Positions 8,898-17,696 of a stretch of 51,152 nucleotides of DNA are shown one piece after another. The translations under genes were made by a program, and so were the position numbers. The DNA lies in assembly GCA_949288175.1 (NCBI GenBank), contig CASEIV010000013.1, positions 1-51,152 of the forward strand. Reading direction: 5' to 3'. Below the pieces are notes generated by a model. It was not told where the DNA came from. It made no database searches and was given only the letters and a program-made list of their open reading frames with translations. Each line of letters opens with the position of its first letter. The first letter of the stretch is position 1. The DNA is from an uncultured Eubacteriales bacterium. Lineage in GTDB: Bacteria; Bacillota; Clostridia; TANB77; CAG-508.

Positions 8898-9038
8898 TAT
8901 AGGAAAAATCGACTTTTATCTTGACCACATATAAGATTTTTCCGTATACAACAAGGTTAAGCTACTTATATTCGTGCAATAATCGCAAAGCGATTTTGCA
9001 CATATGTGCGTCGAAATCTTTGATTTCGTTAACGCACG
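8898..9038 (+). repeat. Structured repeat family C, copy 1 (tyrS leader)
   Basis: Three hairpins. First, TATAGGAAAAATC with GATTTTTCCGTATA. Second, GTGCAATAATCGC with GCGATTTTGCAC. Third, GTGCGTCGAAATC (9006-9018) with GATTTCG and ACGCAC (9032-9037). Between the first two is ACAAGGTTAA. The same layout is found at 49384-49502, with compensatory base changes. No T-box motif is present, although tyrS genes in this phylum often have one. Confidence 0.75.
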
Positions 9039-9080
9039 CTTTTCTTATTATATATTAATTATTTGAAAGGATTGAATTTG

Positions 9081-10295
9081 ATGAAAAATGTTTTTGATAT
9101 TTTAGACGAAAGAGGATATATTGAACAATTGACACATCCAGCAGAAATCAAAGAATTATTTGCGAAGGAATCTGTTCCATTCTATATTGGAATTGACCCT
9201 ACTGCTGATAGTCTTCATGTTGGACATTTTGTTTCATTAATGGTAGCAAGTCACATGCAAAAATGTGGTCATAAACCTATTATCTTAGTAGGTGGTGGTA
9301 CAGCAACGATTGGTGACCCTTCTGGAAAAACAGATATGAGAAGAATGATGTCAAGAGAAGAAATTAACCACAATGTAGAATGTATCAAAAAGCAAGTAGA
9401 AAAATTTGTTAGTTTTGAAGGAGAAAATGCAGCTATTATTGTTAATAATGCTGATTGGTTATTAGATTTAAAATTTGTTGACTTTGTTCGTGAAATTGGT
9501 AGTCTATTTTCTGTTAATAGAATGCTTGCTGCAGAATGTTATAAACAAAGATTAGAAACTGGTTTAACTTTTTTCGAAATGAGTTATATGCTAATGCAAT
9601 CTTATGACTTTTTATATTTATATAACAAATATGGTTGTAAACTAGAAATGGGTGGAAATGATCAATGGTCTAATATCATTGGTGGTGTTGAATTGATCAG
9701 AAAAATTGGTAAAGAAGACTCTTATGGTTTAACCTTTAAACTTTTGACAACAAAAGAAGGTAAGAAAATGGGTAAAACAGAAAAAGGTGCTTTATGGTTA
9801 GACCCTAATAAAACTTCTCCTTACGAATTTTATCAATATTGGAGAAATATTGAAGATAGTAGTGTAGAAACTGTTTTAAAAATGTTAACGTTCCTTCCAC
9901 TTGAACAAATTCATGAATTAGCAAATTTAAAAGATGAAAAAATAAATGAAGCTAAAAAAGTAGCAGCTTATGAAATCGCAAAATTAATTCATGGTGAAGA
10001 AGAAGCGAAAAAAGCAGAAGAAGCTTCTAATGCTTTATTTAATGGAACTGGAAGTTTAGATAATATGCCTACTGTAAAATTAGATTCTACAAATGTTTCT
10101 ATAGTAGATGCTATTATTCAAACAGGAATTGCACCATCAAAAGGACAAGCTAGAACTTTAATTACACAAGGTGGTATTTCTTTAAATGATGAAAAAATTT
10201 CTGATGTAAATTATCAACTTTCTGAAAAAGATTTTTCTGAAGGTTATGCAATTTTAAAAAAAGGTAAAAAAGTATTTTATAAATTAGAAAAATAG
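9081..10295 (+). CDS. tyrS: Tyrosyl-tRNA synthetase
   Basis: Charges tRNA-Tyr with tyrosine (class Ic, homodimer). The catalytic domain has YIGIDPTADSLHVGHF, with the HIGH-class motif as HVGH, the tyrosine pocket (MLMQSYDFLYLY and MGGNDQWSN), and the KMSKS-type loop as KKMGKTE. The C-terminal S4 RNA-binding domain covers about the last 65 residues (DAIIQTGIAPSKGQARTLI). 404 aa from ATG 9081, with AAAGGA about 10 nt before; the ORF is open six codons further up, without a better site. It is one of few plus-strand genes, flanked by repeat C upstream and a palindromic element downstream. Confidence 0.97.
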   Translation: MKNVFDILDERGYIEQLTHPAEIKELFAKESVPFYIGIDPTADSLHVGHFVSLMVASHMQKCGHKPIILVGGGTATIGDPSGKTDMRRMMSREEINHNVECIKKQVEKFVSFEGENAAIIVNNADWLLDLKFVDFVREIGSLFSVNRMLAAECYKQRLETGLTFFEMSYMLMQSYDFLYLYNKYGCKLEMGGNDQWSNIIGGVELIRKIGKEDSYGLTFKLLTTKEGKKMGKTEKGALWLDPNKTSPYEFYQYWRNIEDSSVETVLKMLTFLPLEQIHELANLKDEKINEAKKVAAYEIAKLIHGEEEAKKAEEASNALFNGTGSLDNMPTVKLDSTNVSIVDAIIQTGIAPSKGQARTLITQGGISLNDEKISDVNYQLSEKDFSEGYAILKKGKKVFYKLEK

Positions 10296-10300
10296 AAAAA

Positions 10301-10606
10301 AGGGATTTTGGGGACGGACTCATTTTTCCCTTTTTTCTAAATTTAAAGAATTAAAAATATAGAATATAAAAAATGAAACAATTTTGCGTATCTAAATTTG
10401 AATTTAGAAATTCTAAAATAAAAAAGTGAGGAAAGCTCATTTTGCTTATGATTTATAGCAACAATGAGAGAGGCTCACTTTTTTATTAAAGAATTTCTAT
10501 GAAAATTTAGCTTATACAAAATTGTGTAATAACTTTTATATTCTATATTTTTTAATTTTTTCTGATACTAAAAAAAGGGAAAAATGAGTCCGTCCCCAAA
10601 ATCCCT
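10301..10606. mobile_element. 306-bp palindromic MITE-like element between convergent genes
   Basis: The two ends are AGGGATTTTGGGGACGGACT and its exact complement, and pairing continues inward: CTCATTTTTCCCTTTTTT; AAAATATAGAATATAAAA; ACAATTTTG...TAAATTT; AGAAATTCT; AAAAAAGTGAG with CTCACTTTTTT near the centre. The two arms of about 150 bp are imperfect inverted copies. It fills all of the gap between tyrS (stop 10295) and the minus-strand gene ending at 10614, and encodes no protein. It probably also works as a terminator for both neighbours. Confidence 0.8.
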
Positions 10607-10613
10607 CAAATCT

Positions 10614-10919
10614 TTATCTGCTTTTTTGTACAATTTCAACAATATCTGCAATATACTCTCCGATTACTGGGATATTTAATGCTACGATTCTTTGTAAAAT
10701 AATAACTAAAATGGCTGTTATAATAGTAACACCTATACCAATTCCAACTCCTCTAAAAATTCCAGCAATAAAATTCCTTTTTATAATTTCTTTTTTGCTT
10801 CCTAATATATATGTCCATTCTTCAATATTAGATTTTTGAAATGTTTCTATTAACTTATTGATAGAGGTATTTAGTACATCTATCTTTTTATTTTTTATTT
10901 TATTAAAAAATCCTGACAT
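10614..10919 (-). CDS. DUF5665-like small membrane protein (101 aa)
   Basis: A cytoplasmic helical part (NTSINKLIETFQKSNIEEW) is followed by FIAGIFRGVGIGIGVTIITA, a glycine-rich membrane hairpin, then VALNIPVIGEYIADIVEIVQ. This arrangement is the one known for DUF5665 in Firmicutes; its role is unknown. ATG 10919 is chosen because AGGTGG lies 8-9 nt upstream. A GTG 12 nt further up overlaps that site. Its ribosome binding site and start are part of a terminator-like hairpin (10921-10953). It follows the UPF0182 gene by 78 nt. Confidence 0.8.
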   Translation of the reverse strand: MSGFFNKIKNKKIDVLNTSINKLIETFQKSNIEEWTYILGSKKEIIKRNFIAGIFRGVGIGIGVTIITAILVIILQRIVALNIPVIGEYIADIVEIVQKSR

Positions 10920-10920
10920 A

Positions 10921-10953
10921 AAAAAATCCACCTATTTATAGAGTGGATTTTTT
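10921..10953 (-). terminator. Terminator-like hairpin containing the next gene's ribosome binding site
   Basis: The minus strand reads AAAATCCAC, loop, GTGGATTTTTTT (the loop and 3' arm include AGGTGG), followed directly by the ATG at 10919. It follows the UPF0182 stop codon, so it can end that transcript. The 3' arm is also the Shine-Dalgarno sequence of the DUF5665 gene. Confidence 0.7.
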
Positions 10954-10997
10954 ATAGTTTTTTATTCAATATTTTTTATACTTTATATAATTTTTAA

Positions 10998-13910
10998 TTA
11001 TATTCCTTCATTTTCATTTGCTGTTACATTTGTTTCTTGTAAATTTTCAGCATTTTCATCGATTGTCGTATTATCAATTGAATTTGTATTGTTGACATCA
11101 TCTGTATTTTCTGTGTTAGCATTTTCTTCATCTCTCATGGTTTCTAAAGAATCTATCAATGTTTGTAATCGTTCAATATCACTTCCCATCATACTCCAAT
11201 CACTGTTATTTGTAGACTCTTTTAAATTTTGATTTGCTTTAATAATGGAATCGATTAATCCATCAATATCTTCTGTGTTTTCTACTTCAATATCTACTGC
11301 TGAATTTGAAAGAAGATTTTGCAATGCTTCTTGTAAAGTGTCACCAATTGCCACTTTGTTTCCTGATGCAACCACTACTTTTTTAAGTAATGGTATTTCT
11401 GATTCATTTATCATTGTTTGATAAATTGGCTCTACATATAATAAGGTATTTCCTATTGGCACAATAATCATTTGTTTTGTGATTCTTGTTCCTGTTGTTT
11501 CTAATGTTTCTAATTCTGCTGAAATCGCTTCATCTTCTTCTATCTGTTTATCTAACTGTGTAGGACTAACAATATTACTATCTGCTGAGAATGTACATAA
11601 TTTTAATTTGTTTGTTCCTCCATCTGTTGTTCCCACTAAGTATGAAATAATATTTTGTCTATTGTTTTGTGTATAGATTTGCATTAACCCTAATTCTTCT
11701 CCATCATCTGTCTTGACCATGATATAGTATGGTTCTAAATATGTTCCAGTTGACCTTGTCGTATTTAAATTGTTATATCTAACAAAATCCCATAAATCAT
11801 CTGAACGATATAATACATCTGGTCTCACATTATGATAGATTTTTAGTAGTTCAGCTTGTACATGATATAAAAATTCTGGATATACAAAATGTTCTGTAAT
11901 ATCTTCTGGAATCTCTTCATCTAAGTCTGCAAATAAAGAAGGATATATATTTCTATATGCCATTGCAATTGGGTCTGTTCTATCTGTTATATAGAAATTC
12001 ATTGTTCCATTATAAGCATCAATAATCACTTTTACAGAATTTCTAATATAATTAATATCTCTTGTTCCACCTTCATGTTCAATTTCTGTATATTGTGAAT
12101 ATGGATAACTACTTGAAATTGTATAAGCATCTAATACCCAATAAATTTTTCCATCATCACCAATCACTGTATATGGGTTTTCATCATACATTAAATATGG
12201 TAACGCTTTTTTCGCTCTTTCAATGATATTTCTATTAATTAATATTTTACTATCACTTGTGATTTGAGTAGAAAATGCTAAATTAATATCTCCTTTATAC
12301 ATTGCTAAAGCAAGTCTATCTAAAAATCCTAATTGTAACCCTGCTTCTCCATCATATGATGATGTCACATCATTACCATTTTCATCTGTATAATCATATT
12401 CTTCTTTATTTTTTGTATTTGTTGCAATAATAGCACTATCATCTGTACTAAAATAAATTCTTGGTTCTGTTACATTGATAACCTCATCATTTCCTGATAC
12501 ATTTTTTTGAATATATTCTATATTCCCCATCTCTGTACTTTCTGTTGCTGATGTTATAATTTCTCCGTAACCATGTGTATATTCATATGTTTTATTACTA
12601 TAGGTTCTATCTGAACTTGTAATTTCTCTTGGAGATAAATATACAATTTGCTCTTTATCTCCAATTTTATATTTGGCTAAATTCGCACTTCTATATGTAT
12701 AATATCCTGTACTCGTTTGTGTATTTTCTAAAGTGATTAATACGGCATCTTCACTAATAATTGGTATATTATTTACAATGTTGGCATTTGCATTTAAATC
12801 CTGTTCTGTTACTGTTCCAGAATATTCTACTGCTTGTTCTTCTACATCTAATCCATAAGCATTTTTGGTATTTTCAATATTTTGTGCAATATATGTTCTT
12901 TCCCTATCCAATTCATTAGAATTTACGTAGATTAAGTCAAATGCTACCATAACCACAAATAATGCTACTAAGTAGATAGGAATAACTGCCAAATTTTTCA
13001 ATACTTTTGCTGTATTTCCTTGTTTAAAATATTTTAAAGCTCTATATGCAAAAATGACGATAACAAATGCAAAGATAATATATCCCCATAATCGAATAGT
13101 AGATTCTATCATTCCTGCACCATTAATTTCTATATTATCATCAATTGTCAAAATTTTTCCAAACATTAAATTTTGTGTACCTAATATTGTAATGATAGCA
13201 ACTCCTATAATAATCAATAAGATATTTCTTGTTAATTTTTTCATAAATAAACTTTCTTTTAACATCTTGCTATCAACACCGTCAAAATATCTATTAAATG
13301 CAAGAATATAATATGCTGTCATATATATGGTTAATCCCACAACGATTCCTACTATATAATATACAATCATCTCGATTAATGGCTTTTGAAACACATAATA
13401 GGCAATGTCTAATCCAAATATGGGATCCGTTATTCCAAAAGATGTATTTGCCATCACTAGCATAATATTTTGCATCATTCTATCTGAAACAAATACACTG
13501 ATAATAATAGAAATTACCAATGAAATAGATTTATTTAATAATTTTGGCATTTCCCTTTTTTCTTTATCGAAAAATGGTTTTAGCCCTTTCTTGATTCCTC
13601 TATTAGTCATATAAATAACAAAGAATAATAATACAAAATTAATTGCCATAAGTGAATATCGATAAATTATATTTGTATAAAATACATCTAAATAATTTTC
13701 TCCTAATTCTAAATATTCTAAATAACTTCCTCTTATTTGAATATAGGATATAATGGCAAATATTAAAATAAATAGAATTACTAATATCATTCTGATTTTA
13801 CTTTTTTTCTTTGTTTTTTTTGGTTGGTTAGTTTCTTGTTCTTCATGATCAATACCTTGCTTTGTGGGATTTTCATTTTCCTCAACAACCTTTTTTCTTT
13901 CTTCTTCCAA
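10998..13910 (-). CDS. UPF0182 family integral membrane protein (970 aa)
   Basis: The long N-terminal part has about seven hydrophobic segments (first near residues 41-60; others between 80 and 330, e.g. FVIVIFAYRALKYF), preceded by a charged cytoplasmic tail rich in Glu/Lys. From about 340 to 890 there is a large extracytoplasmic region with motifs typical of COG1615 (DRERTYIAQNIENTKNAYGL, RNSVKVIIDAYNGTMNFYI, YPEFLYHVQAELLKIYH). The tail of about 60 residues is acidic, Asn/Thr-rich and low complexity. Start codon TTG 13910 follows AAGGAGG by 8 nt. The function of the family is not known. It probably forms its own unit. Confidence 0.92.
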   Translation of the reverse strand: MEEERKKVVEENENPTKQGIDHEEQETNQPKKTKKKSKIRMILVILFILIFAIISYIQIRGSYLEYLELGENYLDVFYTNIIYRYSLMAINFVLLFFVIYMTNRGIKKGLKPFFDKEKREMPKLLNKSISLVISIIISVFVSDRMMQNIMLVMANTSFGITDPIFGLDIAYYVFQKPLIEMIVYYIVGIVVGLTIYMTAYYILAFNRYFDGVDSKMLKESLFMKKLTRNILLIIIGVAIITILGTQNLMFGKILTIDDNIEINGAGMIESTIRLWGYIIFAFVIVIFAYRALKYFKQGNTAKVLKNLAVIPIYLVALFVVMVAFDLIYVNSNELDRERTYIAQNIENTKNAYGLDVEEQAVEYSGTVTEQDLNANANIVNNIPIISEDAVLITLENTQTSTGYYTYRSANLAKYKIGDKEQIVYLSPREITSSDRTYSNKTYEYTHGYGEIITSATESTEMGNIEYIQKNVSGNDEVINVTEPRIYFSTDDSAIIATNTKNKEEYDYTDENGNDVTSSYDGEAGLQLGFLDRLALAMYKGDINLAFSTQITSDSKILINRNIIERAKKALPYLMYDENPYTVIGDDGKIYWVLDAYTISSSYPYSQYTEIEHEGGTRDINYIRNSVKVIIDAYNGTMNFYITDRTDPIAMAYRNIYPSLFADLDEEIPEDITEHFVYPEFLYHVQAELLKIYHNVRPDVLYRSDDLWDFVRYNNLNTTRSTGTYLEPYYIMVKTDDGEELGLMQIYTQNNRQNIISYLVGTTDGGTNKLKLCTFSADSNIVSPTQLDKQIEEDEAISAELETLETTGTRITKQMIIVPIGNTLLYVEPIYQTMINESEIPLLKKVVVASGNKVAIGDTLQEALQNLLSNSAVDIEVENTEDIDGLIDSIIKANQNLKESTNNSDWSMMGSDIERLQTLIDSLETMRDEENANTENTDDVNNTNSIDNTTIDENAENLQETNVTANENEGI

Positions 13911-14064
13911 GATGATTCCTCCTTTTCTATAACATCTCCTTTTGTTTTTTATTTGAACTTTAAGAGCATTAAGCTCAGTCTTTAAAATTCAAAATTTTTA
14001 ATATTTTAATAGTTTTTCTAATAATTTTACCTTTACACAAACTTTGAAGACTGTCCCTAAAGTT

Positions 14065-14970
14065 CTAAATAATTGCTTTTACAAAATCTTCTGCATTAAA
14101 GATTTCCATGTCATCAATTTGTTCTCCTACACCAATAAATTTTACTGGTATTTTATTTTCTTCTACAATCCCGATAACAACGCCACCTTTTGCTGTTCCA
14201 TCTAGTTTGGTTAGTACCAATCCAGTTATATCTGCCTCTTCTTTAAATGCTTTTACTTGTGAAATCGCATTTTGTCCTGTTGTTCCATCAATGACTAGTA
14301 ATACTTCTTTATCTGCTTCACTCATTTCTTTATTGATAACTTTTTGAATCTTGTTCAACTCATCCATTAGGTATTTTTTATTATGAAGTCTACCAGCAGT
14401 ATCGACAATTAATACATCAGCATTTTTTTCTCTTGTTATTTTAATAGCATCATATACAACAGATGCTGGGTCTACCCCTTCTTCTCTTTTTACAATATCT
14501 GCTCCAGAACGTTTTGCCCAAATTTCTAATTGCTCTACTGCTGCTGCTCTAAAAGTATCTGCTGCTGCAACAACTACTTTTTTTCCGTCTTTTGCTAAAC
14601 GATTGGCAATTTTTCCAATAGAGGTTGTTTTTCCTACGCCATTGACACCAACCACTAATATCACTGATGGTTTTGTATTTAAATGTAAACTTATATCTGT
14701 TACCTCTAATATTTTTTGCATTTCTTCTCTTAATGCTTTTTTTACATCTTCTTCATCTTCTATTTTTTCTTTCTTAATTCTCTCCCTTAAATTATTGATA
14801 ATTTTTATAGAAGTGTCCATTCCAATGTCTGACATAATTAGTATTTCTTCTAATTCCTCTAAAAAGTCTTCATCCACTTTTCTAAAACTACTAAATACAT
14901 TATTAATTTTCTCATCAAATGATTTTTTTGTTTTATTTAATCCATTTTTTAATTTATCAAAAAATCCCAT
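14065..14970 (-). CDS. ftsY: Signal recognition particle receptor FtsY
   Basis: GTPase that docks the SRP-ribosome complex at the membrane. The N-terminal NG helical domain starts MGFFDKLKNGLNKTKKSFDE, without the long acidic A domain seen in E. coli. G domain motifs in order: GVNGVGKTTSIGK (P-loop), DTFRAAAVEQLE, DTAGRLHNKKYLM, TKLDGTAKGG and FIGVGEQIDDMEIF. 301 aa, the usual size for Firmicutes. It stands alone between UPF0182 and prs, with the prs terminator upstream; rnc, smc and ffh are not in this window. Confidence 0.97.
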   Translation of the reverse strand: MGFFDKLKNGLNKTKKSFDEKINNVFSSFRKVDEDFLEELEEILIMSDIGMDTSIKIINNLRERIKKEKIEDEEDVKKALREEMQKILEVTDISLHLNTKPSVILVVGVNGVGKTTSIGKIANRLAKDGKKVVVAAADTFRAAAVEQLEIWAKRSGADIVKREEGVDPASVVYDAIKITREKNADVLIVDTAGRLHNKKYLMDELNKIQKVINKEMSEADKEVLLVIDGTTGQNAISQVKAFKEEADITGLVLTKLDGTAKGGVVIGIVEENKIPVKFIGVGEQIDDMEIFNAEDFVKAII

Positions 14971-15094
14971 AGTTCATTTCCTTTCTCTTTATTCCTTTTG
15001 TATATTATTTCACATTTATTTTTCCATTATCTATTTTAACATATTTTTTCTAATATTTCCATTAATTTCAATATTTTGTTTAATTTATCTGCAT

Positions 15095-15138
15095 AAAAAA
15101 GAGAAATCTCAAATATTTTTGAAATTTCTCTTCTCTGA
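15095..15138 (-). terminator. Terminator downstream of prs
   Basis: The minus strand reads AGAGAAAT, an AT loop with further pairing, ATTTCTCT, then TTTTT. It lies between prs and ftsY and separates their transcripts. Confidence 0.8.
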
Positions 15139-15172
15139 TTTTAATTTTATAATCTATACGGTCTGTCCCTTT

Positions 15173-15255
15173 TGTTCAATTTTTGAACATTTATGACGTA
15201 CCAAATCGTTCAAAAATTCAAGATGAGGGATTTTTGAGTCCGTCCCCAAAATCCC
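15173..15255. repeat. Degraded REP-like repeat downstream of prs
   Basis: It contains GTCCCTTTTGTTCAATTTTTG, GACGTACCAAATCGTTC and GAGTCCGTCCCCAAAATCCC. The first two match the arms of the 5828-5957 element and the last matches the end of the 10301-10606 palindrome, so it looks like a composite of two families. It ends 4 nt before the prs stop codon. Confidence 0.55.
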
Positions 15256-15258
15256 GAT

Positions 15259-16203
15259 TTATTCTAATACAAACAATTCTCCTAATGGTTTTGCTTCATT
15301 TAATCTTTTAATAGCTTCTGCAAATAATGGTGCAATTGTCAATACTTTTATTTTATCACTTTGTTTTTCTTCTGGTAAAGGTACTGTATTTGTGATAACT
15401 AATTCTTTTATTGGAGATGCTTCAATTCTTTGTACAGCATCTGCTGATAATACACCATGTGTACATCCTGCATAAATCTCTTTTGCGTGGAATCTCTCTA
15501 AGATTTTTGCTGTTTCAATTAAAGAACCTGCTGTATCTACTTCATCATCAAAGATGATGGCTTCTTTATTTTCAACATCACCAATAACTGTTGTAGCGAT
15601 TGCTCTGTCATCATTGCCTGCTCTTCTTTTATCAATTAATGCAATTGGGCAACCAAAATATTCTGAATATTTATATGCTTTTTTTGAACTTCCTGCATCT
15701 GTTGCTACAATTACCATATCTTTTAAATTTTTCTCTTTAAAATATTTTTGTAAAATATTTTGTGCTGATAATCTGTCACAATTAATATTAAAATATGCTT
15801 GAATTGCTGGATTATGTAAGTCACATGTAATAACTCTTGTTGCTCCTGCTGATTCTAATAGTTGTTGCATTAATTTTGCTGTTACTGGTATTCTTGGTTG
15901 GTCTTTCTTATCTGATCTTGAGTAAATATAATATGGTAAAACCACATTTACATTTTTAGCTGATGCTCTTTTAAATGCATCTATTGCTATTAACAACTCC
16001 ATAATTCTTTCATTTACTGGTGGTGTTGTTGTTTGAACAATATATACATCTTGTTCTCTTACTGTTTCTTTGATTTGTACAAATGTATTGTCATTTTTAA
16101 ACTTTAGTATGTCCATTTGTCCTACTGGTAAGTTTAGATAATCACATATCTCTTTTGTGAAATTTTCTGCACTTTTACAGGCAAAGATTTTGATATTTTC
16201 CAT
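15259..16203 (-). CDS. prs: Ribose-phosphate pyrophosphokinase
   Basis: Makes PRPP from ribose 5-phosphate and ATP for purine, pyrimidine, His and Trp synthesis. Family motifs: FVQIKETVREQDVYIVQTT near residue 45, YYIYSRSDKKD (flexible loop), TRVITCDLHNPAIQAYF (metal-binding H), and the PRPP site IIFDDEVDTAGSLIETA. 314 aa, normal length. Start after AAAGGAGAAGG. It is a monocistronic unit as far as can be seen. Confidence 0.97.
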   Translation of the reverse strand: MENIKIFACKSAENFTKEICDYLNLPVGQMDILKFKNDNTFVQIKETVREQDVYIVQTTTPPVNERIMELLIAIDAFKRASAKNVNVVLPYYIYSRSDKKDQPRIPVTAKLMQQLLESAGATRVITCDLHNPAIQAYFNINCDRLSAQNILQKYFKEKNLKDMVIVATDAGSSKKAYKYSEYFGCPIALIDKRRAGNDDRAIATTVIGDVENKEAIIFDDEVDTAGSLIETAKILERFHAKEIYAGCTHGVLSADAVQRIEASPIKELVITNTVPLPEEKQSDKIKVLTIAPLFAEAIKRLNEAKPLGELFVLE

Positions 16204-16291
16204 TTTTCCTTCTCCTTTTATTTATTTTACTCTAATAGTATATCATCTTTCTTCAATTTTTCCAAGTATTATTCAAAATTCGACATATTTT

Positions 16292-16681
16292 TTAAAAAAT
16301 AATTTCTATATTTTTCAAATCCCCGAAAGGATATGTGTTATCAAATGAAAATTCAATCACTGTATTTCCATTACTATCTTTTGTTTCTTCTGCTATTGGT
16401 TCATATTTGTAATAGTAAAATGGCTCTTTATCTTCATCTACAACTAAATATTCATTATATCGATTAATCCTAAGGGTATAATCTTTTTTCGTTAATGTTA
16501 CCCCTTCCTTTAGTGTAATAGACATTCCTGTAGAATAAATTTTATAAGATTCTATCATTCTTAATTGCTCATCATCTACATAAGGAATATAGTTATGTCT
16601 TTCACTGTCATATACAAATACAATTTCCAAACTATCTATTGTTGTTTCTGTTCCTTTTTCAAGATTAACCCTAATTTCCAC
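16292..16681 (-). CDS. Hypothetical protein, possibly the second half of a split gene (129 aa)
   Basis: The GTG start 16681 overlaps the end of the upstream ORF (stop at 16671) by 11 nt. The product is soluble and strand-rich, e.g. ITLKEGVTLTKKDYTLRI, with many Tyr and Asp, and no membrane segment. Either the two are coupled genes, or they are one gene of about 220 codons broken by a frameshift near 16680. I favour the second only weakly, because the second frame stays open upstream. No family recognised. Confidence 0.55.
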   Translation of the reverse strand: MEIRVNLEKGTETTIDSLEIVFVYDSERHNYIPYVDDEQLRMIESYKIYSTGMSITLKEGVTLTKKDYTLRINRYNEYLVVDEDKEPFYYYKYEPIAEETKDSNGNTVIEFSFDNTYPFGDLKNIEIIF

Positions 16682-16946
16682 TTTCGCTATAATTATTTAA
16701 TGATTGTTTAATTCTTTCTATTATCTGATTATACTCATCTGAGTCTTTTGCAAATTGATAATATTGCTCACTTTGATTTCTATATACAATTCTATCTGGA
16801 TTTATAATATTATCTGCAAATATACTTTCACTTGTTTCTGTTGATACTTTTGGTGCATAATATTGTGTTGCAAATAAGGCTACAATTAATCCTATTGCAA
16901 TGATTGCTAATACGCAGATTACAATAATTTTGGTTTCTTTTTTCAT
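16671..16946 (-). CDS. Small membrane-anchored protein (91 aa)
   Basis: ATG 16946 gives MKKETKIIVICVLAIIAIGL, a classic membrane anchor or uncleaved signal, then a soluble stretch with KDSDEYNQIIERIKQSLNNY. The ribosome binding site is weak. The reading frame is open for 37 more codons upstream, but that part is in the 17041 region, which looks like decayed sequence. It may be the N-terminal half of the protein continued in the overlapping ORF downstream. No family recognised. Confidence 0.5.
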   Translation of the reverse strand: MKKETKIIVICVLAIIAIGLIVALFATQYYAPKVSTETSESIFADNIINPDRIVYRNQSEQYYQFAKDSDEYNQIIERIKQSLNNYSESGN

Positions 16947-17295
16947 AATATTCTTGTCATTTTTATTGTTTTTTGGATTGGGATTCACCCATAATTTAGA
17001 ATTTGCGCGGGAGTACAAATTCAGTGCTTGCTGGGACAAAAATTTATAAATTCCCAAAATATTTCTTGTGCATTTTTTAGTTTACTCGTTATAAAATTTC
17101 TGTTGGAGTTTTAGGTATCAAAGTTAAATTATCTACTATATTTTCGTTCTCAATATAGGGACAATTTATAATTCCGTTAGCATAAAAGTTTTGCTCTAGT
17201 AGTTCATTATATATTATTCCTTACTTGTTTCCTAAGTTGAATGGCATAATATGAAGGCTAAGTTTTCAATTTTATAAGAATTTGTTTAAGTTCTT
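16947..17295 (-). other. Decayed coding-like region
   Basis: No intact gene. On the minus strand, about 17100-17200 read as protein-like sequence (NELLEQNFYANGIINC then LTLIPKTPTEIL before a stop), with stop codons on both sides. A more GC-rich patch at about 16985-17040 contains CTCCCGCGCAAATTC and resembles no neighbour. This looks like a remnant of an acquired gene. Confidence 0.35.
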
Positions 17296-17529
17296 TTAGA
17301 TTATACTTCTGCTGAAGAATGGCTTACTAGATATTTCATTTGCTTTGTATTCTAGTATTGTAAGAGTTATTGGATATGTAATTAGATATTCAGTAGGCTC
17401 TATAAATTGTAAATTTGTAGCTATTAAATGCTTAATCTTTCCGTTCTTAATTGTGTAATTATAATTTTTAATAATTTCCAATAATTCCTCATTAGGTTTT
17501 AATTCTTGTATTATCTTAAATTCAAGCAT
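17296..17529 (-). CDS. Small hypothetical protein (77 aa)
   Basis: Starts MLEFKIIQELKPNEELLEI from ATG 17529, chosen over a start 21 nt further up because AAGGAGG lies 9 nt upstream. The product is soluble and strand-rich, with no motif recognised. The ending SSKPFFSRSII looks abrupt, so the C terminus may be truncated into the decayed region below. It is the first gene after the tRNA-Thr terminator. Confidence 0.5.
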   Translation of the reverse strand: MLEFKIIQELKPNEELLEIIKNYNYTIKNGKIKHLIATNLQFIEPTEYLITYPITLTILEYKANEISSKPFFSRSII

Positions 17530-17575
17530 TAAAAATGTCCTCCTTTCCATAAAGAGAACATATTAGTTTTATACG

Positions 17576-17612
17576 AAAAAACAACCTACAAACCTTATAG
17601 TTCGTAAGTTGT
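17576..17612 (-). terminator. Terminator of tRNA-Thr
   Basis: The minus strand has ACAACTTACGAAC pairing with GTTTGTAGGTTGT over 13 bp (two G-U), then TTTTTTCG. It starts 8 nt after the CCA end. Confidence 0.9.
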
Positions 17613-17619
17613 TATAATT

Positions 17620-17695
17620 TGGAGCCACTAAGCAGAATCGAACTGCTGACCTACGGGTTACGAATCCGTTGCTCTACCAACTGAGCTATAGTGGC
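17620..17695 (-). tRNA. tRNA-Thr (CGT)
   Basis: The minus strand folds as a full cloverleaf: acceptor GCCACTA/TAGTGGC, D stem GCTC/GAGC, anticodon loop TTCGTAA with anticodon CGT (reads ACG), T arm AGCAGTTCGATTCTGCT, and an encoded CCA. The last pair of the anticodon stem, next to the loop, is an A-C mismatch. The first 30 nt, plus the T before it, are duplicated in tandem just upstream. Confidence 0.95.
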
Positions 17696-17696
17696 A

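Noticed and set aside
8896..9080. T-box riboswitch for tyrS
   Set aside because: No AGGGTGGNACCGCG motif and no terminator/antiterminator pair. The stretch is repeat family C.
14603..15196. 197-aa plus-strand ORF
   Set aside because: Antisense of ftsY and the prs terminator; low complexity Ser/Phe/Ile and no ribosome site.
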